From: Lachnospiraceae bacterium
GTDB taxonomy: Bacteria; Bacillota_A; Clostridia; Lachnospirales; Lachnospiraceae
Length of the DNA stretch: 27,259 nt
Reading direction: 5' to 3'
Assembly (NCBI GenBank): GCA_017430765.1
Contig: JAFRMI010000059.1
Location: 1 to 27,259 of the forward strand
Within the stretch, counting starts at the first letter, position 1. Every line of letters starts with the position of its first letter. Below the pieces are notes generated by a model. The model searched no databases. It was not told where the DNA came from and saw only the letters and a list, made by a program, of their open reading frames with translations. Shown piece by piece: positions 8,101-16,652 of the stretch. Both the position numbers and the translations under genes were made by a program.

Positions 8101-8145
8101 GTCCTGTAAAGACAGAATTATACGGCTCTGCATAAAAATTCATTT

Positions 8146-9060
8146 TTATTCACATACGACTTTCCGGTTGGTTCCAGACCCCGTCACCTTAAGCCCCGGA
8201 ATGGAGTCAATGAACTTGTACAGCTGTGAATAGCCGTAAAGATTGACATTGAAGCCCCTGTAGCGCTTCCGGATCTCCTGCCCGAGGGTCGCAAGGGCAA
8301 TGCCCTTCTTGCCGCGGCTCTTCACGATTTCGCGGATGTCCCGGATGATCACATCCTCGTCGTCGTCCTCGCTCTTTAAGCGCACGGTGATGGAGTTGCT
8401 CTTTTTGACAACCTCGATTCCGTCCATATCCATCAGAAACTTACCGAGCTGGCTGTAGCCGAAAGTCCGTATGTCGAAATCCGGATACTTGCTCTGCAGC
8501 CGGCTGCCGATCTCACCGGGGCCTGTCTGCCGCCCGCGGTTGTCGTTATTCGTAATAATATTGATGATGTCGGCTTCAATTGCCTCCTTGGTGCCGGCAC
8601 TCCCCTCGCTCGCAAGCAGATTCTCCAGCTCCGTGAAAACCGTGCAGGCGGCGCGGAAGGAATCCGGTGTCTTCTTCTCGCCCATGCCGATGACAATCTT
8701 CCCGGACTCTCGCAGCCGCGAGGCGAGACGCGTGAAATCGCTGTCCGAACTCACGATGCAGAACCCGTCCACGTTGGAATTGTAGAGCAGGTCCATCGCG
8801 TCTATGATGAGCGCTGAGTCGGTCGCGTTCTTGCCGGTTGTGTTGGAGAACTGCTGGATCGGCGTGATGGATTTCTCGAGAAGCATACCGCTCCAGCGGG
8901 CGTTGGCCTGTGAGGTGAAATCGCCGTAAATCCGGCGGTAAGTGACAGTTCCGTACTGGGACAGCTCATCGAAGATTCCGTTCAGATATTTCTGCGAAAC
9001 ATTGTCGGAATCGATAAGCAGAGCCAGCTTTCGATCATCTTCCATTGGTTTATATTCCAT
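8146..9060 (-). CDS. NYN-domain (PIN-like) putative ribonuclease with two LOTUS/OST-HTH domains
   Basis: 304 aa. Residues about 10-150 form an NYN/LabA-type PIN-like fold, with acidic metal ligands D17 and D19 (LLIDSDN), D81 (NATDSALIIDAMD) and D106/D108 (SSDSDF). Two copies of a winged-helix LOTUS module follow (about 160-228 and 232-304), each with the matching motif GYSQLxKF. LOTUS domains bind RNA (G-quadruplex or double-stranded in studied cases), so an RNA-directed nuclease is likely; the target is unknown. The first ATG abuts AGAAAGGA with no spacer, so the ATG at 9045 (MEDDRK) may be the real start. It lies 20 bases after the UDP-sugar pyrophosphorylase gene and probably ends the same transcript, which is closed by the hairpins at 8028-8100. 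Confidence 0.88.
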   Translation of the reverse strand: MEYKPMEDDRKLALLIDSDNVSQKYLNGIFDELSQYGTVTYRRIYGDFTSQANARWSGMLLEKSITPIQQFSNTTGKNATDSALIIDAMDLLYNSNVDGFCIVSSDSDFTRLASRLRESGKIVIGMGEKKTPDSFRAACTVFTELENLLASEGSAGTKEAIEADIINIITNNDNRGRQTGPGEIGSRLQSKYPDFDIRTFGYSQLGKFLMDMDGIEVVKKSNSITVRLKSEDDDEDVIIRDIREIVKSRGKKGIALATLGQEIRKRYRGFNVNLYGYSQLYKFIDSIPGLKVTGSGTNRKVVCE

Positions 9061-9080
9061 TCCTTTCTATACTGTAATAA

Positions 9081-10307
9081 TCAGAGTGTCACGCCGTTCT
9101 CCCGGAGAAGCTCCCGCGCGGTATCAACGGAATCGGTACCGGATGCATTTTTCACAGGCGCAAACTCCTTCCGCCGGTCCACCTCAAACGGCAGGCAGTC
9201 CGGGAGTTCATGAATGAGATCCAGGATAAAATACTCAAATTTCCACCCGTTCGGGACATCCGGACTGACCGCGCAGCCATCCTCCGAATAATAGGGCACC
9301 TTTTTATGCGCAAAATGCAGCGGCATCGATGCCCCCGCAGCCGCCTCAAGATCCTTTACGCGGAATAGATAGTTGAGGGTGACGCCGAAGTTATAGGCGT
9401 AGTTCCCGTCCGCGTCCTTCTCGCTGCGCATTGCATCGGACATCTCATAGTATTCAATTACGGAGGGACGTCCGTCCTCGAGACACATCACGCCGACCTT
9501 CTCCTGCGGATTCACCTTGCGGACGACCTTTGACCCGGAAGCACAGCCGCTTTCAAGGACCGCGCCGAAGAAGACGGGGTCGCAGATATTCTGCAGGACG
9601 TTGTCTACGGCGAACACATTGAGCCACTCGATTCCCTCATCCTTCAGAATCTGCGTATAGCCGGCCTTCTCCATCGAGCGGAACCAGCCTCCGTTGCCGT
9701 TCGGCGAGACCGCGATCTCCGAGGGCGTCTCCAATAAGACATGTCCGTCCTCATCGACAGCGGGTGCCATCTCCTGCACAAAGAAATGCACGTGTCCCGC
9801 ATCATACCCGAAGAAGTCATGCTCTTCAAAGAACCGGCGCGTCTCCGCGTCATTCTTCTCACTCGTCATGACAAACAGCTGGAAGAGCACGCCGGCAGCG
9901 GCGGCGTTCCGCATCATATTATTCATCAGGCACTCAAAGATGTACAGGGGGCGGGTGATGCCGATATCACAGGCACCTTTCGGACCGGAGATACCAAGTC
10001 TCGTCCCCATTCCGCCGGCCAGAAGAACAGCTGCCAGCCTTCCCTCCCGGATCTGACGAATCCCGCACGCCTCGAATTCCCCGGTCCTTCCCAGAATTTC
10101 AGGAATCTCCAGGGCCTTCAGGGGAGTAATCACACCGCGCGCGATCTCCCGTTCCTTCTCTTTGAAATGATCCAGATAGGAAAAGTCCGTTCTGTCGATA
10201 CGTTCAAGGAGAGCCTCCTGCTCCTCCGCAGTAAGATTGTCATACATACGAAGAAGGTGCTCCTGACCGTGCACCTTCAACTTCTTATAAGCTTCGTCTC
10301 TTGTCAT
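9081..10307 (-). CDS. UDP-N-acetylhexosamine pyrophosphorylase-like nucleotidyltransferase (eukaryote-like UDPGP type)
   Basis: 408 aa. The nucleotide loop [17 protein letters not shown] at about 95-111 is that of the UDPGP/UAP1 family, which differs from bacterial GalU and GlmU. The order of motifs (N-terminal helical lead, loop, [28 protein letters not shown]) fits UDP-GlcNAc/GalNAc pyrophosphorylases: UTP plus sugar-1-phosphate gives UDP-sugar and pyrophosphate in the cytosol. The sugar cannot be assigned from sequence; UDP-GlcNAc is the best guess. The ATG overlaps the xpt stop in ATGA, a 4-base overlap that indicates translational coupling, and the NYN gene follows after 20 bases. It may feed UDP-sugars to wall or surface polymers; the link to xpt is not explained by any known pathway. 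Confidence 0.88.
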   Translation of the reverse strand: MTRDEAYKKLKVHGQEHLLRMYDNLTAEEQEALLERIDRTDFSYLDHFKEKEREIARGVITPLKALEIPEILGRTGEFEACGIRQIREGRLAAVLLAGGMGTRLGISGPKGACDIGITRPLYIFECLMNNMMRNAAAAGVLFQLFVMTSEKNDAETRRFFEEHDFFGYDAGHVHFFVQEMAPAVDEDGHVLLETPSEIAVSPNGNGGWFRSMEKAGYTQILKDEGIEWLNVFAVDNVLQNICDPVFFGAVLESGCASGSKVVRKVNPQEKVGVMCLEDGRPSVIEYYEMSDAMRSEKDADGNYAYNFGVTLNYLFRVKDLEAAAGASMPLHFAHKKVPYYSEDGCAVSPDVPNGWKFEYFILDLIHELPDCLPFEVDRRKEFAPVKNASGTDSVDTARELLRENGVTL

Positions 10308-10882
10308 GCCTGCTCCTCGAATTCCACCGCGTCGTCCGACATGGATTTGATGATGGCGAGCGATTTCAGGTTGTATCCGCGTTTGCGCAGATCCGGTCCT
10401 CCGTCCTGGAATCCCTTCTCGATCACGATTCCGATTCCCTCGAGCGTTGCCCCGGCTTCCTCAATAATATTGATGAGCCCGTTTACGGCGCAGCCGTTTG
10501 CCAGAAAGTCGTCGATAATGAGGACGTGGTCGTCCGCTGTCAGATATTTTTTCGAAAGGATGATGTCAGAGACCTTGTTGTGCGTGTAGCTTTGTACCTT
10601 GGTCGTGTAGAGACTGCCGTCAAGATTCAGACTCTGCGCTTTTTTGGCAAATACGACCGGCACATTGAAATACTGGGCCGTGATGCAGGCGATGCCGATG
10701 CCGGAAGCTTCGACGGTGAGAATTTTGGTGATCGGCAGGCCGGCGAAAAGCCGCTGAAACTCTTTTCCGATCTCGTTGATGAACGGAATGTCCATCTGGT
10801 GATTGAGAAAGCTGTCTACTTTCAGTATATGTCCCGGTCTTACCTGTCCTTCTCTTAAAATTTTTTCCTCGAGGGCCTTCAT
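10304..10882 (-). CDS. xpt: Xanthine phosphoribosyltransferase
   Basis: 192 aa from the ATG at 10882, which has AGGGAGG five bases upstream and aligns with the start of known Xpt proteins (MKALEEKI); a GTG six codons upstream lies before the ribosome site and is less likely. Xpt converts xanthine plus PRPP to XMP in purine salvage. The PRPP loop [11 protein letters not shown] is at about 120-130 and the early KVDSFLNHQ block is typical of Gram-positive Xpt. It is not followed by a xanthine permease gene (pbuX), its usual partner in Bacillus; the next gene, coupled by a 4-base overlap, is a UDP-sugar pyrophosphorylase. The short 5' region (90 bases) leaves no room for a guanine riboswitch. Confidence 0.95.
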   Translation of the reverse strand: MKALEEKILREGQVRPGHILKVDSFLNHQMDIPFINEIGKEFQRLFAGLPITKILTVEASGIGIACITAQYFNVPVVFAKKAQSLNLDGSLYTTKVQSYTHNKVSDIILSKKYLTADDHVLIIDDFLANGCAVNGLINIIEEAGATLEGIGIVIEKGFQDGGPDLRKRGYNLKSLAIIKSMSDDAVEFEEQA

Positions 10883-10901
10883 TCCATCCTCCCTTTGCAC
10901 A

Positions 10902-10907
10902 ATTATA
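10902..10907 (-). promoter_or_regulatory. Candidate -10 box of xpt
   Basis: A perfect TATAAT lies about 20 bases before the xpt start, just upstream of its ribosome site. The base positions expected for a -35 (10925-10930, TCTGCC) do not match the consensus and lie inside a GC-rich hairpin. Confidence 0.35.
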
Positions 10908-10923
10908 ATATGTTCATGGTGAA

Positions 10924-10960
10924 GGGCAGACGGCCGGGATACAATAACCGCCGGCCGCCC
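10924..10960 (-). terminator. GC-rich stem-loop between the flavin reductase and xpt
   Basis: GGGC (10924-10927) and CGGCCGG (10931-10937) pair with CCGGCCG (10951-10957) and GCCC (10957-10960). It lies 12 bases past the reductase stop. There is no T-run on the minus strand, so it may be an imperfect terminator or an RNA 3'-end stabiliser. Confidence 0.4.
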
Positions 10961-10972
10961 GCTGCTGCATTT

Positions 10973-13111
10973 TTATTTCTTATCGCAGTACTCTACTGCA
11001 CTCTGGCTTGCAATCTTTCCGATGACCACGATGTCAGCGACCGCGTTGCCGCCGAGGCGGTTTCCTCCGTGTACGCCGCCCACGACTTCTCCTGCCGCGA
11101 AGAGGCCCGGGATCGGCTCATTGTTGACATCGATCACCCTCGCTTCCGTGTCGATGTGGACGCCGCCCATTGTATGATGGATGCCGGGGGCAATCTTGAT
11201 CGCGTAATACGGAGCCTGGCTCAGATCCGCCTCCATACCGGTATCTCTGCCGAACTCAGGATCCTTCTGATCCGCCACACACTGGTTCCAGTTCTTCAGG
11301 GTCTCGGCCAGTACAGCCGGATCCACCTCGATCTGCTTTGCCAGATCCTCAATGGTGTCGCCCTGCACTGTAATCCCGGTGGACACATACTTTTCAATCG
11401 CTTTCAGGCCGTCCCTGAGTCTCTGATCAAAGATAATATAAGCATAGCTTCCGGGCTGTTCAAGCTCGGCTGCGGAAACCACATCGCGGGTAAGCAGCTC
11501 GTTGGTAAAACGCTTTCCTTCCTGGTTCACCAGAATCGCCCCGTCACCGCGGACACTCTCCGTGATCAGCATGCTGGTCTTCTGCTCGACGGTCGGATGA
11601 AGCTGGATCTGGTCGATGTCCACCAGGCCTGCGCCAACGGCCTCCGCCATGGAGATGCCGTCGCCTGTCACTCCGGGTGCGCTGGTCGTCACAGTGCCCT
11701 CGAGATCCTTCCGATAGTTCACGATCATGTCTGCATTATTCCCGAAACCGCCTGTCGCCAGAATGACAGCCTTCGAATGGATCGTATAATACGCCTCGTC
11801 ACTCTCCGCCATCACGCCGACCACTGAGCCTTCCAGTGTCATCAGCTTCGTCGCTGTCGTATTGTACATGACATTGATATTCAACTCTTCCATCTTTTTG
11901 AGGAAAGAGGTGACAAGATAGGCTCCCACACCGGAACCGTCCTCAGGAGCATGAATGCGCTGATTGGTCGCACCACCTGAGAAGGAGATCTTGGGGAGAG
12001 GCGCCCCGATGGAATCCAGCCAGTCAATGGCCTCCGCAGAATTCTCAGCCATTGTTGTAACGAGTTCCTTGTCGTTAATATTATGGCCGCCTTCCATAGT
12101 GTCATCGACGAACTGCTCCACGCTGTCCTCGATTCCCTGCTCTTTCTGGTAATGCGTCTCCGCCGCGTTCATGCCGCCGGTGGCTTTCGTTGTATTGCCG
12201 CCCGCATATGGCATCTTCTCGAGGAGGATCACGCTCTTTCCGGCCTGTGACGCGGAGATGGCGGCCGTCATGCCTGCGCCTCCCGCTCCGATGATCACGA
12301 TATCCGCTTCCAGATCCTCGTAAGTTTTCCGCTCGTCCTCACCGTCTTCGGCTTTCGGGAAAGCCTCCATATCAGCTCCCGCTTCTGTCAGAGCTTTCTT
12401 CAGGGCGCCGAGCACCGCATTGCTAGTCACCGTCGCTCCGGTCAGTGCATCCACATTCGGACTCTGCGCCTCGAGGATCCGGTCATCCAACATATCCACC
12501 GCGAAGGATCCGATATTCTCTGTCTCGTGCTCCCCTTCGATATCGACTTTTTCGATTTTATCTTCCGACACCTCCACCGTCACGTTTACGTCACCACCGA
12601 AGCCCGTGGCCGCAGCCGTATATGTGCCGGGGATGAAGAGCGCTCCGTTCTCCGCCTTCGGCCCTGCAGCAGCGCCTTCTTCCCCGCCTGCTTCGGCGAG
12701 CGCCATCGCGACTGCCTTCTTGACCGCGTCACTGGTAAAGGTCGCACCGCTTACCGTATCGACCTCGCTGCTCTGTTTTTGCAATATTGCCGATTTTAAG
12801 CCGGGAATGGCGGCGCCTCCCACATCCGGGGTCTCGCTGTCCCCTTTGATTGCCAGATCCTTGATTCCGCCGTTTTCGCCGATTTCAACCGTGACTTCAA
12901 CCGGTCCGCCGAAACCGTCCGCTTTTCCGGAATAAGACCCCGCTGTATAGGGTCCTTCGGCATCCCCGCTCCCTGCGGACGACATACTGCTGCCGTCCGT
13001 CCGGCTGATGAATATAACCAGCAGAAGGCTTACAATCAGCATGGAAACCGTTCCTGCCAATCCATTCATCGAAATCCATTTTACGATGTTTCTGTCATTT
13101 TGCTTCTTCAT
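10973..13111 (-). CDS. Membrane-anchored flavin reductase: two FMN-binding domains plus fumarate reductase-type FAD domain
   Basis: 712 aa from the ATG at 13111 (AGAGGGGG ribosome site just upstream); an 18-codon upstream extension has none. Residues about 20-37 are a single hydrophobic segment without lipobox, placing the rest outside the membrane. Two FMN_bind domains follow, with SGATFTS (121-127) and TGATVTS (214-220), the motif whose threonine receives FMN covalently from ApbE. The C-terminal FAD_binding_2 domain starts with IIGAGGAGMTA (about 273) and has LHPT, SVRGDGAILVN and GGVHGGNRLGGNA, the active-site blocks of soluble fumarate and urocanate reductases. It probably reduces an unsaturated carboxylate as a respiratory electron acceptor; the substrate is not readable. 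Electron supply through a flavin-based membrane route is inferred. No ApbE or partner is nearby. Confidence 0.92.
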   Translation of the reverse strand: MKKQNDRNIVKWISMNGLAGTVSMLIVSLLLVIFISRTDGSSMSSAGSGDAEGPYTAGSYSGKADGFGGPVEVTVEIGENGGIKDLAIKGDSETPDVGGAAIPGLKSAILQKQSSEVDTVSGATFTSDAVKKAVAMALAEAGGEEGAAAGPKAENGALFIPGTYTAAATGFGGDVNVTVEVSEDKIEKVDIEGEHETENIGSFAVDMLDDRILEAQSPNVDALTGATVTSNAVLGALKKALTEAGADMEAFPKAEDGEDERKTYEDLEADIVIIGAGGAGMTAAISASQAGKSVILLEKMPYAGGNTTKATGGMNAAETHYQKEQGIEDSVEQFVDDTMEGGHNINDKELVTTMAENSAEAIDWLDSIGAPLPKISFSGGATNQRIHAPEDGSGVGAYLVTSFLKKMEELNINVMYNTTATKLMTLEGSVVGVMAESDEAYYTIHSKAVILATGGFGNNADMIVNYRKDLEGTVTTSAPGVTGDGISMAEAVGAGLVDIDQIQLHPTVEQKTSMLITESVRGDGAILVNQEGKRFTNELLTRDVVSAAELEQPGSYAYIIFDQRLRDGLKAIEKYVSTGITVQGDTIEDLAKQIEVDPAVLAETLKNWNQCVADQKDPEFGRDTGMEADLSQAPYYAIKIAPGIHHTMGGVHIDTEARVIDVNNEPIPGLFAAGEVVGGVHGGNRLGGNAVADIVVIGKIASQSAVEYCDKK

Positions 13112-13127
13112 AATCCCCCTCTTTCTC

Positions 13128-13164
13128 TTATGCGCATAAAAAGAATTATCTTCAAATGTGCACA
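13128..13164. promoter_or_regulatory. Palindromes upstream of the flavin reductase gene (possible operator sites)
   Basis: A perfect 12-base palindrome TTATGCGCATAA (13128-13139) lies about 17 bases upstream of the start codon, next to the ribosome site, and TGTGCACA (13157-13164) lies 17 bases further up. Either could bind a dimeric regulator. No convincing -35/-10 pair was found in this AT-rich gap. Confidence 0.3.
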
Positions 13165-13238
13165 AAAATAATTACTACTGAGCAAAGCACTGAATATATT
13201 ATCTCAAACAGATTCCTCTATGTCCAGATGATCATGTA

Positions 13239-16200
13239 TTATGCCCGGATTTCCGAGTGCCATTCCTGAAGTGACCGGACCGCACCGTCCCCGTGCTCCC
13301 TGATAAAGCGGATTCCCTCAGCAGCAGCCCGTGCGGCGGCAATCGTCGTGATATACGGGATTCTGGCGCGGATCGCCGCTTTGCGGAGATAGCTGTCATC
13401 GTGGGCGCTGTCTTTCCCGACCGGTGAATTGATAATCAGCTGGATCTGATCGTTCGCGATGAAGTCCAGAATATTGGGCCTTCCTTCATAGAGCTTATTG
13501 ATGCTCTCAACCGGAATTCCAGATTCACTGATCAGTTCACACGTCCGTCCCGTCGCAAGGATCCTGAATCCGCAGTCGTGGAAGATCTTCGCGATCTCCG
13601 GAGCCGCCGGTTTATCCTTCTTATTGACGGAAATAAGCACAGTCCCTTCAAGAGGCAGTTTTCCGCCGGCTGCCTCCTGAGCCTTGAAGTACGCTTCACC
13701 GGATGTCGACGAGAGCCCGAGCACCTCGCCCGTAGAGCGCATCTCCGGTCCAAGAAGCGGGTCAACCTCCTGGAACATATTGAACGGGAACACCGCCTCC
13801 TTCACGCCGTAGAACGGAATCGTCCTCTCGCCGAGCCCGATGACGGGCGACTTTCTGCCGGTGAGTTCCGACGTAATGATATCCGTCGCGAGAGGCACCA
13901 TGCGGATGCCGCAGACCTTCGAGACGAGGGGAACTGTCCTCGATGCACGCGTATTCGCCTCCAGAACAAAGACTCTTCCGTTCTCAATGGCGTACTGCAT
14001 GTTCATAAGTCCTACGACGTGCATCTCCTCCGCGATCTTCCGCGTGTACTCCTTGATCGTCTGCAGCTGTTCCTCCGGGATGTGCTTCGACGGAATCAGG
14101 CAGGCGGAGTCTCCCGAGTGGATCCCGGCGAGCTCAATATGCTCCATCACGGCAGGAACATAGGCATGCGTCCCGTCGCTGATCGCGTCCGCCTCGCACT
14201 CGAGAGCCCCGTTTAAGAATCGGTCGATCAGAATCGGGCGGTCCGGCGTGACACCGACAGCGGCCTTCATGTAATCCTCCATCGAATTGTCATCGTAGAC
14301 GACCTCCATCCCGCGTCCGCCGAGGACGTAGGAAGGACGCACCATCACCGGATATCCGATCTTCTTCGCGATTTCGATCGCTTCCGCTACGGTCGTCGCC
14401 ATGCCGGATTCCGGCATCGGGATTCCCAGTTTTTCCATCATGCCGCGGAAGAGGTCGCGGTCCTCCGCGAGATCGATCACCTCCGGCTGTGTACCGAGAA
14501 TCGTGACGCCGTTCTTCTTAAGATCCGCCGCCAGATTAAGCGGTGTCTGGCCTCCGAACTGTGCTATCACGCCGACGGGCTTCTCCTTGCGGTAAATCGC
14601 AAGCACGTCCTCCAGCGTAAGCGGCTCAAAATACAGCTTGTCCGAGGTGTCATAATCCGTCGACACCGTCTCCGGGTTGCAGTTGACAATGATCGTCTCA
14701 AACCCGAGCGCGCGCAGGGATTTCGCGGCATGCACGCAGCAGTAATCAAATTCAATGCCCTGTCCGATCCGGTTGGGGCCGCCCCCCAGAATCATGATCT
14801 TCGGGCGGTCACTGTTCACGGGATCATTGTCCGGTGCACAATAGGTAGAGTAATAATAAGCGCTGTCTTCTGTTCCGCTCACATGAACGGCATCCCAGGT
14901 CTCCGTGACGCCGAGAGATTCGCGGCGCGTGCGGATCTCCTCCTCCGGAATATCCAGGATCTTTCCGAGGTATTTGTCGGAAAAACCGTCTTTCTTTGCA
15001 GCGATGAGAGCCTCATCTGTCAGCGTATCCGCGTGAAGCAGGGCTTCTTCCTCTTCCACCAGTTCCTTCATCTGCTCGATAAAGTACCGCTTGATCTTCG
15101 TCAGGTTATAGATCTCCTCGACCGTGGCGCCCTTACGAAGTGCCTCATACATAATGAAATGCCGCTCGCAGCTTATTCCGATGAGGAGTTTCAGCAGTTC
15201 TTCTTTCGTCAGTTCGTGATAATTCTTAACAAAGCCGAGGCCGTAGCGGTCCTTTTCCAGGGAGCGGATAGCTTTCTGGAGTGCTTCCTTGTAGTTCTTG
15301 CCGATGCTCATGACCTCACCGACCGCGCGCATCTGCGTGCCGAGCTGGTCGCTGACACCCTTGAACTTCTCGAAGGCCCACCTCGCAAACTTGACCACCA
15401 CGTAGTCTCCATCCGGTACGTATTTGTCAAGCGTGCCGTATTTTCCGCAAGGAATTTCAGCGAGTGTAAGTCCCGTCGCGAGCTTTGCGGACACCAGGGC
15501 GATCGGGAAACCGGTCGCCTTGGAAGCCAGAGCGGAGGAGCGGGATGTCCGCGGGTTGATCTCGATGACGACGACGCGGCCGCTCTTCGGGTCGTGCGCG
15601 AACTGGACGTTCGTTCCGCCGATGACGCCGATGTGCTCGACGATCCGGTAGGATTTCTCCTGAAGATCCTTCTGAAGATCCTCATCGATCGTCAGCATCG
15701 GAGCCGTACAGAAGGAGTCGCCGGTGTGGACGCCGACCGGGTCGACATTTTCAATAAAGCACACCGTGATCATATTGTTGTCCTTGTCGCGGACAACCTC
15801 CAGTTCCAGTTCCTCCCATCCGAGAATCGACTCCTCGACAAGGACCTGGTGACTGAGAGAGGCCTGCAGGCCGCGGGAGATGACCGTTCTGAGTTCGTCC
15901 CGGTTGTAAACCAGGCCGCCTCCGGCACCGCCCATCGTATATGCGGGGCGAAGAACCACGGGGTACCCAAGTGCGTCCGCGATGCGGAGACCGTCCTCCA
16001 CGGAGTATGCGACCTCACTTCGCGCCATCTCGATCCCAAGCTTATTCATCGTCTCCTTGAACTCGATCCGGTCCTCGCCGCGCTCAATGGCGTCAACCTG
16101 CACGCCGATCACCTTGACGCCGTATTTGTCAAGGATTCCGGCTTTATAGAGTTCGGAGCAGAGATTGAGGCCGGACTGGCCTCCGAGATTGGGAAGAAGT

Positions 16201-16454
16201 GCATCGGGGCGCTCTTTCGCGATAATCTGTTCGAGGCGCCTCACATTGAGGGGTTCAATATAGGTAATGTCCGCCATCTCCGGATCCGTCATAATCGTTG
16301 CGGGGTTGGAGTTGACGAGGACGATCTCATATCCAAGGGAATGGAGCGCTTTACATGCCTGCGTTCCGGAATAGTCGAATTCACAGGCCTGACCGATAAC
16401 AATCGGGCCGGAACCGATTATCAGAATCTTGTGTATATCTGTTCGTTGTGCCAT
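13239..16454 (-). CDS. carB: Carbamoyl phosphate synthase large subunit
   Basis: 1071 aa, full length for CarB. It makes carbamoyl phosphate from bicarbonate, ammonia and two ATP for pyrimidine and arginine synthesis. The two homologous halves are clear: IIGSGPIVIGQACEFDYSG near the N-terminus and ILGGGPNRIGQGIEFDYCC in the middle, each followed by an ATP-grasp domain (RPAYTMGGAGGG; RPSYVLGGRGMEVVYD). A C-terminal MGS-like allosteric domain covers about 935-1071. The start has GTGAGG four bases upstream. The small subunit gene carA, normally adjacent, is absent on both sides: upstream is an L,D-transpeptidase behind a terminator, downstream a flavin reductase. The glutaminase subunit must be elsewhere. 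No PyrR site was recognised in the 198-base upstream gap. Confidence 0.97.
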   Translation of the reverse strand: MAQRTDIHKILIIGSGPIVIGQACEFDYSGTQACKALHSLGYEIVLVNSNPATIMTDPEMADITYIEPLNVRRLEQIIAKERPDALLPNLGGQSGLNLCSELYKAGILDKYGVKVIGVQVDAIERGEDRIEFKETMNKLGIEMARSEVAYSVEDGLRIADALGYPVVLRPAYTMGGAGGGLVYNRDELRTVISRGLQASLSHQVLVEESILGWEELELEVVRDKDNNMITVCFIENVDPVGVHTGDSFCTAPMLTIDEDLQKDLQEKSYRIVEHIGVIGGTNVQFAHDPKSGRVVVIEINPRTSRSSALASKATGFPIALVSAKLATGLTLAEIPCGKYGTLDKYVPDGDYVVVKFARWAFEKFKGVSDQLGTQMRAVGEVMSIGKNYKEALQKAIRSLEKDRYGLGFVKNYHELTKEELLKLLIGISCERHFIMYEALRKGATVEEIYNLTKIKRYFIEQMKELVEEEEALLHADTLTDEALIAAKKDGFSDKYLGKILDIPEEEIRTRRESLGVTETWDAVHVSGTEDSAYYYSTYCAPDNDPVNSDRPKIMILGGGPNRIGQGIEFDYCCVHAAKSLRALGFETIIVNCNPETVSTDYDTSDKLYFEPLTLEDVLAIYRKEKPVGVIAQFGGQTPLNLAADLKKNGVTILGTQPEVIDLAEDRDLFRGMMEKLGIPMPESGMATTVAEAIEIAKKIGYPVMVRPSYVLGGRGMEVVYDDNSMEDYMKAAVGVTPDRPILIDRFLNGALECEADAISDGTHAYVPAVMEHIELAGIHSGDSACLIPSKHIPEEQLQTIKEYTRKIAEEMHVVGLMNMQYAIENGRVFVLEANTRASRTVPLVSKVCGIRMVPLATDIITSELTGRKSPVIGLGERTIPFYGVKEAVFPFNMFQEVDPLLGPEMRSTGEVLGLSSTSGEAYFKAQEAAGGKLPLEGTVLISVNKKDKPAAPEIAKIFHDCGFRILATGRTCELISESGIPVESINKLYEGRPNILDFIANDQIQLIINSPVGKDSAHDDSYLRKAAIRARIPYITTIAAARAAAEGIRFIREHGDGAVRSLQEWHSEIRA

Positions 16455-16511
16455 AAAACCTCACTTTCTGACATATACAACCGATGCCGTAAGAATTGTA
16501 ATAGAAAAGCC

Positions 16512-16542
16512 GGCAAAATTCCACCAAAAAATACGTTTTGCC
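16512..16542. repeat. Inverted repeat upstream of carB
   Basis: GGCAAAA (16512-16518) and TTTTGCC (16536-16542) can form a 7-bp stem around 17 bases. It lies about 60-90 bases before the carB start, just upstream of a TACAAT box at 16493-16498 that may be the -10. A role as operator or leader structure is possible but unproven. Confidence 0.35.
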
Positions 16543-16554
16543 GCCTATTTTAGG

Positions 16555-16586
16555 AAAGATGGACAGATTTTCCGGCCATCTTTTTT
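16555..16586. terminator. Stem-loop with T-run on the plus strand, upstream of carB
   Basis: AAAGATGG (16555-16562) pairs with CCATCTTT (16576-16583), followed by further T to 16586 on the plus strand. No plus-strand gene ends here. On the minus strand it falls in the region before carB and could be part of a leader or a decayed terminator. Confidence 0.35.
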
Positions 16587-16622
16587 GAAAATAAAGCACT
16601 TTTTCAGCTGCTCATACGCAGC

Positions 16623-16650
16623 AAAAAACCCGGCTCAAAACCGGGCTTTT
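16623..16650 (-). terminator. Terminator of the L,D-transpeptidase gene
   Basis: CCCGG-CTCAAAA-CCGGG (16629-16645), extended by A-T pairs, is followed on the minus strand by six T. It begins only a few bases after the stop codon at 16653 and separates this gene from carB. Confidence 0.85.
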
Positions 16651-16652
16651 CA

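Noticed and set aside
7943..8143. A 66-codon minus-strand frame in the gap between the NYN gene and the helicase gene
   Set aside because: It has no ribosome site and runs through all three hairpins, including the presumed terminator; no similarity is evident.
10883..10972. Guanine/xanthine riboswitch before xpt
   Set aside because: The gap is only 90 bases, is occupied by a GC-rich hairpin and a -10 box, and lacks the conserved loop sequences of the purine aptamer.
14730..16553. A 607-codon open frame on the plus strand opposite carB
   Set aside because: It lies fully antisense to the conserved carB, has no ribosome site or recognisable domain, and long antisense frames are common opposite GC-rich genes with biased codon use.
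16455..16652. PyrR-type attenuator before carB
   Set aside because: Hairpins exist, but I could not find the conserved PyrR-binding loop; they are listed as structures only.
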